64,000 nucleotides of DNA from Sandaracinus amylolyticus (GCF_021631985.1 NZ_CP070225.1:1860001-1924000); one strand, 5' to 3'; positions 8,738 through 17,484 are shown, counted from the first letter of the stretch. Made by a program: numbers and translations. The notes: generated by a model from the sequence alone, not told the origin.

Positions 8738-9795
8738 GCGCGGCCAGCATCCAGGCGATCGGCGTCTCGAAGTGGTACGGCAAGGTCACCGCGCTGCAGG
8801 ACGTCAGCCTCCAGCTGAAGCCCGGCGTGTGGGGCCTGCTCGGCCCGAACGGCTCGGGCAAGACGACCTTCATGCGCCTCTGCGCCGGGCTCTCGAAGCC
8901 GAGCCTCGGTCAGATCCGCGTGTGCGGTGACGCGCCCTTCGCGAACCCCGAGGTGCTGCGCCGCATCGGGCTCTGCCCCGAGGCCGACGCGCTCTACGAC
9001 GAGCTCACGGCGCTCGAGTTCGTCACCGCGATGGCCGAGCTCTCCGGCTACTCGCGCAAGGACGCGCGCGACCGCGCGGTGAAGGCGCTCACCGACTTCG
9101 GCCTCGACAAGGCGATGGAGCGCAAGATGGGCGGCTACAGCCGCGGCATGCGCCAGCGCGCGAAGCTCGCGCAGTCGGTGGTGCACGATCCCGACGTGCT
9201 GCTCCTCGACGAGCCGCTCACCGGCACCGACCCCACGTCGCGCCACGTGATCCTCGATCAGGTGCGCATCCGCGCGAACGCGGGCGCGGTGGTGCTCTTC
9301 TCGACGCACGTGCTGGTCGAGGTCGAGGCGCTCACCGAGCAGGTGCTGCTGATCGCGCGCGGTCAGCTCGTCGCGCAGGGCAAGGTCCACGAGATCCGCG
9401 ACCTCCTCGAGGAGCACCCGCACCACGTGCGCGTCGACTGCGATCGCCCGCGCGATCTCGCGGCGGCGGTGCTCGCATCGCCCGAGGGAGAAGGCGTGCT
9501 CGGCATCTCGTTCCCTTCGTCCACCGAGGTCGAGCTCGAGACGCGCAAGCCCGACGAGACCTACTCGGTCATCGCGAAGATGATCGTCGAGGGCGGCTTC
9601 ACGGTGCGCTCGCTGACGAGCCCCGACGCGTCGCTCGAGGCGCTCTTCCACTACCTCGTCGAGCGCAGCGGCCGCATGGCGGGCACCGGCTCCGACGCCG
9701 CGAGCGGATCGGCGAAGCCCTACCAGGCCGCGCTCTCACCCGGCGCCGCATCTGCAGGCGCCCGCACCGAGAAGAAGAAGGGAGCACGCGCGTGA
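8734..9795 (+). CDS. ABC transporter ATP-binding protein
   Basis: 353 residues, GTG start in a GTGA overlap with the upstream permease. Walker A GPNGSGKTT (about residues 35-43), signature YSRGMRQR, Walker B VLLLDEPLTGTD and the switch histidine in FSTHVLVEVE are all present, so it should hydrolyse ATP. The C-terminal third (about 230-353) is an extra domain common in ABC-2 export ATPases, ending in a short Ala/Gly/Lys-rich tail. It lies between two permease genes and overlaps the second by GTGA, so the transporter is probably a heterodimeric membrane pair driven by one ATPase. Confidence 0.92.
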   Translation: MSAASIQAIGVSKWYGKVTALQDVSLQLKPGVWGLLGPNGSGKTTFMRLCAGLSKPSLGQIRVCGDAPFANPEVLRRIGLCPEADALYDELTALEFVTAMAELSGYSRKDARDRAVKALTDFGLDKAMERKMGGYSRGMRQRAKLAQSVVHDPDVLLLDEPLTGTDPTSRHVILDQVRIRANAGAVVLFSTHVLVEVEALTEQVLLIARGQLVAQGKVHEIRDLLEEHPHHVRVDCDRPRDLAAAVLASPEGEGVLGISFPSSTEVELETRKPDETYSVIAKMIVEGGFTVRSLTSPDASLEALFHYLVERSGRMAGTGSDAASGSAKPYQAALSPGAASAGARTEKKKGARA

Positions 9796-10580
9796 GCCCT
9801 CCGCCCGTTCCCGACTTCGCGAGCGCGCTCTCGGCCTCGCTGCGACTCTCGTGGACGCGCCTGCTGCGCGGACGCAAGGTGCGCCTCGGCGCCGCCGCGG
9901 TGGTGCTCGTCGTCGTCGCCGCCGTCGCGGTCCGCTATCTGATCGATCCGCCGGAGCCCGAGCGCGTGGTCGAGGCCGCAGTCCGCGTCGGCTTCCTCAA
10001 CATGCTCGTGTTCCTCCTGCCGTTCCTGTTCACGGCGGGCGCGATCGCGGAAGAGGTCGAGAACCGCACGCTGCCGTACCTCACGTTGCGACCCGCGGGC
10101 CGCATCGCGATCACGCTCGGCAAGTTCTTCACCGGCGCGGCGCTCAGCATCTTGCTGCTCGCGGGCGGCGTGCTCGTGATCCACGTCGCGTCGTTCGCGA
10201 CCGATCCCACGCCGATGATCGAAGAGCTGCCCGACACGCTGCGCATGATCGGCGCGCTCTCGCTGCTCGCGCTCTGCTACTCGGCGCTCTGTCTGCTCTG
10301 GGGCTCGCTCGTCGTCGAAGCGGGTGGGCTGCTCGCGACCCTTCACCTCGCGGTGATCGAGTACGGCTTCTCGTGGCTGCCCGGTCTCGCGCGGCTCGTG
10401 TCGATGAACCACTTCGCGTCGGAGCTCGCAGGCTTCGAGCGCACGGGGTGGGGCGCGGAGAGCGTGCCCGACGTCGACACCTGGATCTGCGCGACGATCA
10501 TCGCGGTGGTGACGCTCCTCTATCTCGTGCTCGCGTCGGTCGTCGTGCGCACGTCGGAGCTCGGATTCGGGAAGGCGTGA
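9792..10580 (+). CDS. ABC-2 type transporter permease
   Basis: 262 residues, GTG start overlapping the ATPase stop. One hydrophobic segment follows the basic N-terminus (GAAAVVLVVVAAVAVRYLI); further segments are NMLVFLLPFLFTAGAIAEEV, AALSILLLAGGVLVIHVASF, LSLLALCYSALCLLWGSLVV, LLATLHLAVIEYGF and a C-terminal ATIIAVVTLLYLVLASVVV. EEVENRTLPYLTLRPAGR is the conserved coupling region of ABC-2 permeases. It completes the permease-ATPase-permease operon and probably pairs with the first permease in the membrane. Confidence 0.85.
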   Translation: MSPPPVPDFASALSASLRLSWTRLLRGRKVRLGAAAVVLVVVAAVAVRYLIDPPEPERVVEAAVRVGFLNMLVFLLPFLFTAGAIAEEVENRTLPYLTLRPAGRIAITLGKFFTGAALSILLLAGGVLVIHVASFATDPTPMIEELPDTLRMIGALSLLALCYSALCLLWGSLVVEAGGLLATLHLAVIEYGFSWLPGLARLVSMNHFASELAGFERTGWGAESVPDVDTWICATIIAVVTLLYLVLASVVVRTSELGFGKA

Positions 10581-10585
10581 TCGTG

Positions 10586-10591
10586 TAGGAT
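10586..10591 (+). promoter_or_regulatory. candidate -10 element of the PP2C-like gene
   Basis: TAGGAT lies 13 bases before the ATG at 10605, and no Shine-Dalgarno sequence stands between. It matches the hexamer before the ATPase pair. A -35 element is not evident. Confidence 0.35.
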
Positions 10592-10604
10592 CACGCGCGT
10601 CTCG

Positions 10605-11270
10605 ATGAGGACCGAGTCGCACATCAGCATCACGCGGACGACGGTGCGCGAGGGCGAGATCTCGCGCCACGCCGGAACGCGATTCGAGGGCGGGCGCGCG
10701 TACGCGGTCGCGACCGGGCTCGGCCTGCCGCGCAGCTGGCCGATGGCGACGAGCGCGATCCTCGTCGGCTTCGAGCGCGGGCTCGAGGAGACGCGCACCA
10801 AGCAGGGACCGCCGCCCGCAGGGCTCACCGGCGCGGGGCGCGCGCTGCACTGCGCGGAGCGCGCGCGCGCGTCGCTCGCGGATCTCTGCGAGCAGCTCGT
10901 CGAGCGCTCGCTGCCCGATGCGTCGTTCGTCGCGCTGCTCGTCGAGCACGGTGATCTGCACGTCGTGAGCGCGGGCCCGACGCGCGCGTACCTGCATCGA
11001 CGCGGCAAGCCGCAGCGCCTCACGCCGCGGGAAGAGCCGGCGGGCGGCGTGCTGCGCTCCGCGGTCAGCCACTGCCACGTCGTGCTCGAGCCGGGCGATC
11101 TCTTGATGATGGGATCGGTCAGCGCGTTCTCGATGCGCGCGATCTCGCAGGTCGTCTCGGTGCTGCAGGCCGATCCGCGCACCGCGCCCGCGGTGATCGC
11201 GAGCGTGCTGACGGATCCCGCCGGGCAGGCGGGCGTCGGCGCGGGCGCGGTCGTGATGCGCGTGGAGTGA
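10605..11270 (+). CDS. PP2C-fold protein, probably catalytically dead
   Basis: 221 residues. The sequence follows the PP2C phosphatase fold: AYAVATGLGLPRSWPMAT aligns with the motif yaVaDGmGG....A, LHVVSAGPTRAYLHRRGKPQRLT (23 residues, seen as LHVVSAGPTRAYL then HRRGKPQRLT) with vanvGDSRaYl..dG....LT, LEPGDLLMMGSVSAF with l.pGDllll.SDGl, and AGVGAGAVVMRVE with the final DN.t.vvv.. strand. In every motif the metal-binding aspartate is replaced (DG to TG, GDSR to GPTR, SDG to SVS, DN to GV/GA). It should therefore not bind the two Mn/Mg ions and may act as a pseudophosphatase or sensor. It follows the ABC operon and ends flush against a convergent gene. Confidence 0.7.
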   Translation: MRTESHISITRTTVREGEISRHAGTRFEGGRAYAVATGLGLPRSWPMATSAILVGFERGLEETRTKQGPPPAGLTGAGRALHCAERARASLADLCEQLVERSLPDASFVALLVEHGDLHVVSAGPTRAYLHRRGKPQRLTPREEPAGGVLRSAVSHCHVVLEPGDLLMMGSVSAFSMRAISQVVSVLQADPRTAPAVIASVLTDPAGQAGVGAGAVVMRVE

Positions 11271-13118
11271 TCACGCGCGCCGACGACGGCGCGCGATCAC
11301 GAAGAGCGCGATCAGCACGAGCACGCCGGGCGATCCCGCGCCGCCGAGCGCGACGCTGCATCCGCCCGAGCTGCTCGGACGAGGGCGACACACGGTCACG
11401 TCGCCCTCGCGCACGCAGTCGTGGCCGAGCGGGCACGATCTCGCGCCACCGCACGTGGCGGTGCACGCGCCGTCGATGCACGTGCCCTGCGCGCACGCGA
11501 CGCTCCCGTCGCACGCCTCGCCGAGCACCGGCGCGCTCGGGATGCAGCGCATCTCGCCGTCGGCGTCGGCGCAGGTGCCGCCGGGACACGACACGGCATC
11601 GGTGCAGCGACGCGCGCAGAAGCGCTCGCCGGTCTCGCGCGCGAGGCAGCGCGCGTCGTTGCAGTCCACGTCGTCGCGACAGGTGCCGAAGGGCCCGCCG
11701 CGCTCACCGCGCGCGCAGAAGCCGTCGACGCAGCGCATGCCGCGCCCGCAGTCTCCGTCGCCTGCGCAGATCGCGGTGCACTGCACCGCACCGTCGACCT
11801 CGCCGCACCCGAACGTCGAGCACTCGCTCGCGAGCTCGCACACCTCACCGCGCCCACGACCGCCGGGACGCGCGCTCGGCGCCACGCACACGCCGCAGCT
11901 GCCCGCGTCGGCGCTGCACACCTCGACGGCGGGGCACGTGACCGAGTCGCCGCGGCACGGCGTCGCGCACACGCCGCCTTCGCAGCGCAGCGACACGCAC
12001 TCGGTGTCGGCGCTGCACGCATCGCCCTCCGAGCCCGAGCCCGACGTTCCCGGCGCGCACAGGCCCTCGCAGCCCGTGCTCGTCGCGCAGTAGAAGCCCT
12101 CGACCGCGACGGGATCGCCACCGAAGGGCGGCACGATCTCGCCGCAGCTCGTCGCGGGCGCGAGCGGATCGCAAGGGCGCGAGCAGCGACGCGCCCCCCC
12201 GATCTCGGCGCACAGCGCGCTCGGCGGCGCGCCGTCGCGCAGCGCCTCGGGGAGCGGACCGAACGCGCACTGATCGTCGCGCTCGCACGCCTCGCCGAGC
12301 GCGAGACATCCCTCGTCGATCTCGCCGTCGCAGTCGTCGTCGAGCGAGTTGCAGAGCTCGTCGCCCGACGCGACGCACGCGCCGCTGCGCACGATCGCGG
12401 CGTCGATCACGTCGATGTGCGTGTCGATGCGGTTCCACGCATCGAGCATCGCGGGGCAGTCGCCCTGGTTCGCCGCGAGCCCGTACGACGCGACACCGAC
12501 GATCTGGCGGGGCCGCGTCCCGTCGCCCTCGAGGATGATCGGTCCGCCCGAGTCGCCCTGGCAGATCGTGTTGCGCGCCTCGAGCACCGTCGTCGTGACG
12601 TTCTCGATCGTCGTGGTCGTGCGGTACTTGATGCCGACCTCGCGCTCGCGCGTCGTGCCGAACCCGATCGCCGTGACGGTGCTGCCGACGAGATCGGTCG
12701 GCGGCTCCCGCCGCACCGCGATCGGCTCCACGCCCTCGACCGGCTCGCGGAGGATCAGCAGCGCGATGTCGGTGCCGTCGCTGATGAAGAAGGGACCGGG
12801 CGTCGTCACCACCTGCTGCACGCGATGGTTCGTGGTCGCGCCCGAGCGATTGCCGACGCCGACCGCGAAGAACGCCGCAGGCGCGGGGCTCGTCGCGGTC
12901 TGCTGCTGCACGCAGTGCTTCGCGGTCAGCACCACGCGATCGGTGATCAGCGTGCCGGTGCACGCACCGATCACGGCTTGGATGAGCACCACCGCGGGCT
13001 CGCCGGTCTCGCGCTCGCCGTCGACGATCGGCGCGCCGAGACCCCTCGAGAGCGGAGTCGACTCACACCCCGAGATCGACGCGACGAGCAGCAAGAAGAG
13101 AAAGCCCGGACGGTTCAT
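11271..13118 (-). CDS. trypsin-like serine protease lipoprotein with MYXO-CTERM-like tail
   Basis: 615 residues. I chose the ATG at 13118 because GGAGG precedes it and it begins a lipoprotein signal (LLLVASISGC, Cys18). The S1 protease domain spans about 30-245, with the triad His68 (LTAKHC), Asp117 (GTDIALL) and Ser190 (CQGDSGGP). One MopE-like motif follows (CNSLDDDCDGEIDEGC, about 264), then a long Cys-rich region of about 300 residues resembling tandem EGF-like or matrix modules. The end reads SSSGGCSVALGG, a hydrophobic helix and RRRRR: the layout of MYXO-CTERM sorting signals, with the invariant Cys at 587. Likely exported and surface-anchored. Having both a lipobox and a MYXO-CTERM-like tail is odd. 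Confidence 0.88.
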   Translation of the reverse strand: MNRPGFLFLLLVASISGCESTPLSRGLGAPIVDGERETGEPAVVLIQAVIGACTGTLITDRVVLTAKHCVQQQTATSPAPAAFFAVGVGNRSGATTNHRVQQVVTTPGPFFISDGTDIALLILREPVEGVEPIAVRREPPTDLVGSTVTAIGFGTTREREVGIKYRTTTTIENVTTTVLEARNTICQGDSGGPIILEGDGTRPRQIVGVASYGLAANQGDCPAMLDAWNRIDTHIDVIDAAIVRSGACVASGDELCNSLDDDCDGEIDEGCLALGEACERDDQCAFGPLPEALRDGAPPSALCAEIGGARRCSRPCDPLAPATSCGEIVPPFGGDPVAVEGFYCATSTGCEGLCAPGTSGSGSEGDACSADTECVSLRCEGGVCATPCRGDSVTCPAVEVCSADAGSCGVCVAPSARPGGRGRGEVCELASECSTFGCGEVDGAVQCTAICAGDGDCGRGMRCVDGFCARGERGGPFGTCRDDVDCNDARCLARETGERFCARRCTDAVSCPGGTCADADGEMRCIPSAPVLGEACDGSVACAQGTCIDGACTATCGGARSCPLGHDCVREGDVTVCRPRPSSSGGCSVALGGAGSPGVLVLIALFVIARRRRRA

Positions 13119-13205
13119 GCGAAGCCTCCGGGCGTCGGACGCTACTGGAGCGATCCCGCGCTGAATACCCATTCACGCGCGGCGCGCGTGCGCGAGGTCA
13201 CGTGA

Positions 13206-16200
13206 TCAGAACGTGCACGTCCCGGTGGTCGTGGAGCAGCGCAGGCTCGGGTCGATCTGCGCGCAGAACTCGTCGCCGCCAATCAGCGTGCAGCGCGGCG
13301 CGCAGAGCCCGATCGTGTCGGCCCAGCACACGTTGATGCCGCCGCAGTCCGCATTGCTCGTGCACCGGCACGCGAACTCGTCGGACAAGCCGTTGCCGTT
13401 GTCGTCCGAGCCGTTGCAGCACTCGCCGACGTCGGGCACCGGCGAGCAGTCGCCGTCGGCGCAGTCGGACGTTCCGTCGCAGTCGTCGTCGCGACCGTTG
13501 GTGCACATCGCGACCGAGCCCTCGACCGGCACGCACATCGAGCCGGCGTCGCGGGGCCCGGCGTCGCGCGGAGGCGGCGGGATCCCCGCGTCGCGCGCGG
13601 CGCACAGCGGCGAGGCGACGCACTCGCGATCGAGGCAGTCGACGAGCCCGTCGCAGTCCTCGTCGGCACCGCCCCCGCAGCGCTCGGGTCCGGTGGGCAC
13701 GCAGCACATCGGCGTCCCGGCGCACAGCGGATCGTCGCAGTCGATGCGCCCGTTGCAGTCCTCGTCGATGCCGTTGCCGCACTGCTCGGGGCCCTGGAAC
13801 ACGCAGCACGCGGGATCGCTCGAGCACGCGAAGTCCGCGCAGTCCGGCGCGCCGTTGCAGTCGTCGTCGACGCCGTTGGCGCACTGCTCGGCGCCGGTGG
13901 GCACGCAGCACGAGGGATCGATCTGGCAGTCGGGATCGGCGCAGTCGGTGCGACCGTCGCAGTCCTCGTCGAAGCGATTCGTGCACTGGTCCTCGAACCC
14001 GGTGCACGCGCCGCAACCGGGCTCGAATTCGCAGTCGGGATCGTCGCAGTCCTTCAGCGCGTCGCAGTCCTCGTCGAACCCGCTGTTGCAGATCTCGAAG
14101 GGCAGGCACACGAGGCAGAGGGGCTGTCCCGCGCAGTCGGGATCGTCGCAGTCGAACGATCCGTCGCAGTCGTCGTCGCGCCCGTTGCGGCACGCCTCCG
14201 CCACGCAGCCGGGCTGACACGAGGGATCGCGCGCACACTGCGGATCGTCGCAGTCGACGAGGTGATCGCAGTCCTCGTCGACGCCGGTCCCGCAGATCTC
14301 GAGCGGCAGACAGAACGCGCAGATCGGCTGTCCCGCGCACTCGCCGTCGTCGCAGTCGGCGTCGCCGTCGCAGTCGTCGTCGCGCCCGTTGCGGCAGGTC
14401 TCGGTGGGCGCGCAGGTCAGGCACGCCGGGCTCCGCGCGCAGTCGGAGTCGTCGCAGTCGACCTGCATGTCGCAGTCGTCGTCCGCGCCGTTCGTGCAGG
14501 CCTCGCGCGTGCAGCTCACGCACGTGGGCGCAGCGCGGCAGTCGGAGTCCGAGCAGTCCGCGCGACCGTCGCAGTCGTCGTCACCACCGTTCGTGCAGAC
14601 CTCGGTCACGCACACGCGACACGAGGGATCGAGCGCGCAGTCGGAGTCGTCGCAGTCGACGCGCAGGTCGCAGTCCTGATCGGCGCCGTCCGCGCAGATC
14701 TCGGGGCGCGGGATGCAGCTCGAGCACACCGGGTCGCGCGCACAGTCGGAGTCGGCGCAGTCGGTGCGACCGTCGCAGTCGTCGTCGACTCCGCCGGTGC
14801 AGCGCTCGGGGCGCGGCGTGCAGACCGCGCAGATCGGATCCGCGAAGCAGTCGGGATCCTCGCAGTCGAAGCGGTTGTCGCAGTCCTCGTCGGCGCCGCC
14901 GCGGCAGAGCTCGGGGAAGCACATGCGGCACGCGGGATCGCGACCGCACGAGATCGAGTCGCTGCAGTCGGCGAGACCGTCGCAGTCGTCGTCGACCGCG
15001 TTGTTGCAGACCTCGGCGCGCGGGCGGCAGCAGCTCGGGCTCGTGGTGCAGTCGGGATCGTCGCAGTCGACGCGTCCATCGCAGTCGTCGTCGGTCGCGC
15101 CGGTGCACTGCTCGGGGCGCGGCGTGCAGCAGAGCGGCGAGCGCGCGCAGTCCGTGTCGGCGCAGTCCAGGCGATTGTCGCAGTCGTCGTCGTTCCCGTC
15201 GTCGCAGAAGACCTCGCGCGGGGTGCACATGCGGCACGCGGGATCGGCGGTGCAGTCGCTGTCGTCGCAGTCGACGCGACCGTCGCAGTCCTCGTCGTCG
15301 CCGTCGGCGCACGCGGTCTCGCGCGCGGCGCACGCGCAGTCGGGGCTGCGCGCGCAGTCGGGATCGTCGCAGTCGATGCGCATGTCGCAGTCCTCGTCGA
15401 GCCCGTCGTCGCAGCGCGCCTCGCGGCGCGTGCACATGCGGCACTCGGGGCGACCCGCGCACTCGGGATCGAGGCAGTCGATGCGGCCGTCACAGTCGTC
15501 GTCGACCATGTCGCGACACGCGACCTCGCGCGGTCCGCGCGGCACGCAGGTGAGGCACTCCGCGGTCATCGCGCAGGTGGGATCGTCGCAGTCGACCGCG
15601 CCGTTGCAGTCGTTGTCGACGCGATCACGGCAGAGCTCGGGCACGCCCGGGCGCACGCGCGGATTGCGATCGTCGCAGTCGGCGCCGCCGCAGCTCACGG
15701 CGGGCACACCGTCGCCGTCGTCGTCCCGCAGCGTGGTCGTGCAGGCGTTCACCGCCTCGTCGCAGCGATCGCTCGTGCACGCGTTGCCGTCGTCGCAGCG
15801 GGGCGCGGGGCTGCGCACGCATCCCATCGGGCTGCAGCGCTCGGCGCCGTTGCAGAAGAGCGTGTCGTCGCAGAGCGTGTCGCGCGCGGTGGTGGTGCAG
15901 CGATCGAGCGTCTCGCTGCACTCGTCGAGCGTGCAGTCGACTCCGTCGTCGCACGCGACGCGCGGGCCGGGGGCACAGCGACCGGCGACGCACTGCTCGG
16001 CGCCGTTGCAGAACGAGCCGTCCTGGCACTCCATCGCGGTCGTGCAGCGGCGCACCACGCAGCCGTCGATCGGCGTGCAGATCTCGCCCGTCGCGCAGCG
16101 CGACGAGTCGGGGATCGACTCGCAGCTGCGCGTCGCCTCGACGCAGCGATCGCTGGTGCAGGCGACCGTGTCGTCGCAGACCGGCGCTGCGCCGCGCACG

Positions 16201-16520
16201 CACACGCCGCTGCGGCAGCGCTCCTGCCCGTTGCAGAAGAGATCGTCGTCGCAGTCCTCGTCGAAGTTGCAGGCGCCACCGTCGCCGCCGTCGCGCCCGG
16301 CATCGCCCGCGTCGTCGATCACGATGCCGCCGTCGCCGGCATCGCCCGCATCGTCGCCGCCATCGCCGGCGTCGATCGCCGCGTCCATGCCGCCGTCGTC
16401 CGGGTCGATCCCGCGGCCGGCATCGCGGAACAGATCGAGCTCGCTCCGCCCACATCCCGCGACGACGAGCAGTGACGCGATCGACGCGACGAAGTGAAGA
16501 CGAGCACTGCGAACGGACAT
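13206..16520 (-). CDS. MopE-type repeat lipoprotein
   Basis: 1104 residues. The ATG at 16520 follows GGGAGG and begins a lipoprotein signal ending in LLVVAGC; the open frame upstream is spurious. After the lipobox comes an Asp/Gly/Ala linker (about 30-90), then roughly 250 residues of Cys-rich modules of the form CDDGxxCTxDxCxxxxxxC. About 22 tandem copies follow of a 36-42 residue unit with core NGxDDDCDGxxDCxDxDCxxxPxC (PF11617-like, named after the copper-binding secreted protein MopE). The acidic, paired-Cys core suggests calcium or metal binding and disulfide cross-linking. Presumably an outer-surface structural or adhesive protein. It lies 87 bases upstream of the protease gene on the same strand. 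Confidence 0.85.
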   Translation of the reverse strand: MSVRSARLHFVASIASLLVVAGCGRSELDLFRDAGRGIDPDDGGMDAAIDAGDGGDDAGDAGDGGIVIDDAGDAGRDGGDGGACNFDEDCDDDLFCNGQERCRSGVCVRGAAPVCDDTVACTSDRCVEATRSCESIPDSSRCATGEICTPIDGCVVRRCTTAMECQDGSFCNGAEQCVAGRCAPGPRVACDDGVDCTLDECSETLDRCTTTARDTLCDDTLFCNGAERCSPMGCVRSPAPRCDDGNACTSDRCDEAVNACTTTLRDDDGDGVPAVSCGGADCDDRNPRVRPGVPELCRDRVDNDCNGAVDCDDPTCAMTAECLTCVPRGPREVACRDMVDDDCDGRIDCLDPECAGRPECRMCTRREARCDDGLDEDCDMRIDCDDPDCARSPDCACAARETACADGDDEDCDGRVDCDDSDCTADPACRMCTPREVFCDDGNDDDCDNRLDCADTDCARSPLCCTPRPEQCTGATDDDCDGRVDCDDPDCTTSPSCCRPRAEVCNNAVDDDCDGLADCSDSISCGRDPACRMCFPELCRGGADEDCDNRFDCEDPDCFADPICAVCTPRPERCTGGVDDDCDGRTDCADSDCARDPVCSSCIPRPEICADGADQDCDLRVDCDDSDCALDPSCRVCVTEVCTNGGDDDCDGRADCSDSDCRAAPTCVSCTREACTNGADDDCDMQVDCDDSDCARSPACLTCAPTETCRNGRDDDCDGDADCDDGECAGQPICAFCLPLEICGTGVDEDCDHLVDCDDPQCARDPSCQPGCVAEACRNGRDDDCDGSFDCDDPDCAGQPLCLVCLPFEICNSGFDEDCDALKDCDDPDCEFEPGCGACTGFEDQCTNRFDEDCDGRTDCADPDCQIDPSCCVPTGAEQCANGVDDDCNGAPDCADFACSSDPACCVFQGPEQCGNGIDEDCNGRIDCDDPLCAGTPMCCVPTGPERCGGGADEDCDGLVDCLDRECVASPLCAARDAGIPPPPRDAGPRDAGSMCVPVEGSVAMCTNGRDDDCDGTSDCADGDCSPVPDVGECCNGSDDNGNGLSDEFACRCTSNADCGGINVCWADTIGLCAPRCTLIGGDEFCAQIDPSLRCSTTTGTCTF
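13380..15640 (-). repeat. tandem array of about 22 MopE-type repeats
   Basis: In-gene DNA repeats of roughly 105-125 bases. Each carries a recurring core that on the plus strand reads like CCGTCGCAGTCGTCGTC, the complement of the DDDCDG codons. Copies differ at many third positions, so the array is old, not a recent expansion. The last copy at the C-terminus has lost its cysteines (NGSDDNGNGLSDE). Confidence 0.85.
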
Positions 16521-16545
16521 CTGCGACCTCCCTGGACCCGGGACG

Positions 16546-16551
16546 ATTCTA
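16546..16551 (-). promoter_or_regulatory. candidate -10 element of the MopE-repeat gene
   Basis: TAGAAT on the minus strand matches the sigma70 -10 consensus at 5 of 6 positions. It sits about 25 bases before the ATG at 16520, leaving room for the GGGAGG ribosome site. No good -35 is visible. Confidence 0.4.
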
Positions 16552-16648
16552 CCGGGGACGCCCGCCGGACCGTGAGCGTCGTCTGCGCGCACCGACGCTC
16601 GGTCCGCGGAGTGGCCGGGTCCCCGGAGTTCCGTCGCGCTTCGATAAG

Positions 16649-16662
16649 CGCTTCGCGAAGCG
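16649..16662. promoter_or_regulatory. 14-base perfect palindrome in a divergent promoter region
   Basis: CGCTTCG-CGAAGCG is a perfect palindrome, and the half-site CGCTTCG occurs again at 16637-16643, 12 bases upstream. It lies between the divergent MopE-repeat and extensin-like genes. It could be a regulator site or a cruciform; nothing nearby identifies the binding protein. Confidence 0.3.
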
Positions 16663-16715
16663 GGCCGCCGTTTTCTTCTCCATCGTCGTTCGACGATCCG
16701 ACCATTCGCTCCGAG

Positions 16716-17471
16716 ATGACGCGCCGTCTGTTCGCCTCGGTCCTCGCGCTCCTGCTCCTGGCCGGCTGGGTCACCGACGACGTGCCGTTGCCGCGTGATC
16801 TCGAGGCGGAAGGCATCGACGAGGACTGCGGCACCGTGCTCTCGCCACCGAGCGGCGCGCGTCGTGCGGCGGCGATCGCGGGGCGCGGGCGCGCGATCGG
16901 CGCGCTCGATCGCGCGGCGTGCGAGACGGCGCTGCGCGGCGCGGGCGTCGCGTTCGAGGCGGTCTCCGCGAGCGAGGCGAGCGGCGTCGAGCAGGCGATC
17001 CGCCTCGCGGGGCCGCTCGACGGAGTGCGCATCACGCCGGACGAGGGCGTGCACTCGGTGATCGACTGTCGTCTCGCGGTCGCGCTGCTCGCGTGGGCGC
17101 CCGACCTGCGCGCACAGGGGGTCGCGCGGGTCGAGCACGTCTCGATCTATCGACCAGGGGCGCGCGTCGCGGGGAGCCGCCGGGTGTCGGGCCACGCGCA
17201 CGCGCTCGCGATCGACGCGCTCGCGTTCGTGCTCGACGACGGGCGGCGTCTGCCGGTGCTCGACGCGTGGCTCGATCGCGCGCGAGGCGTCGATCCGTGC
17301 ACGACCCACGAGGGCGACGACGACGGCACGGCGCGCATGAGGGCCGCGGTGTGCGCGGCGGTGCAGCACGATCTGTTTCAGGTGGTGCTCACCCCGCACC
17401 ACGACGACGCGCACGCGAATCACGTGCACCTCGAAGTACGACCCGGCGTCGACTGGAGCTTCGTGCATTGA
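16716..17471 (+). CDS. extensin-like family protein (secreted or membrane-anchored)
   Basis: 251 residues. The ATG at 16716 begins MTRRLFASVLALLLLAGW, a signal peptide or N-terminal anchor, so I prefer it to the longer open frame. The C-terminal domain (about 125-251) has the hallmarks of the extensin-like_C family (PF06904): VIDCRLAVALLAW, VEHVSIYRPGA, SGHAHALAIDALAF and the terminal HHDDAHANHVHLEV. The His/Asp arrangement resembles zinc peptidases of the VanX/MepA type, so a cell-wall or peptide-cleaving role is possible but not proven. Two cysteines (DPCTTH, AAVCAA) may pair. It is followed by a possible hairpin terminator. Confidence 0.82.
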   Translation: MTRRLFASVLALLLLAGWVTDDVPLPRDLEAEGIDEDCGTVLSPPSGARRAAAIAGRGRAIGALDRAACETALRGAGVAFEAVSASEASGVEQAIRLAGPLDGVRITPDEGVHSVIDCRLAVALLAWAPDLRAQGVARVEHVSIYRPGARVAGSRRVSGHAHALAIDALAFVLDDGRRLPVLDAWLDRARGVDPCTTHEGDDDGTARMRAAVCAAVQHDLFQVVLTPHHDDAHANHVHLEVRPGVDWSFVH

Positions 17472-17484
17472 GGGGGTCCGGGTC

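Noticed and set aside
13119-13172. Longer start for the protease gene (ATG at 13172).
   Set aside because: It would place 18 charged residues before a perfect lipoprotein signal; the inner ATG has GGAGG in front.
13380-15640. CRISPR-like or satellite repeat, because of the regular period of about 110 bases.
   Set aside because: The period is in frame with MopE-type protein repeats and spacers are coding; repeats are diverged at third positions.
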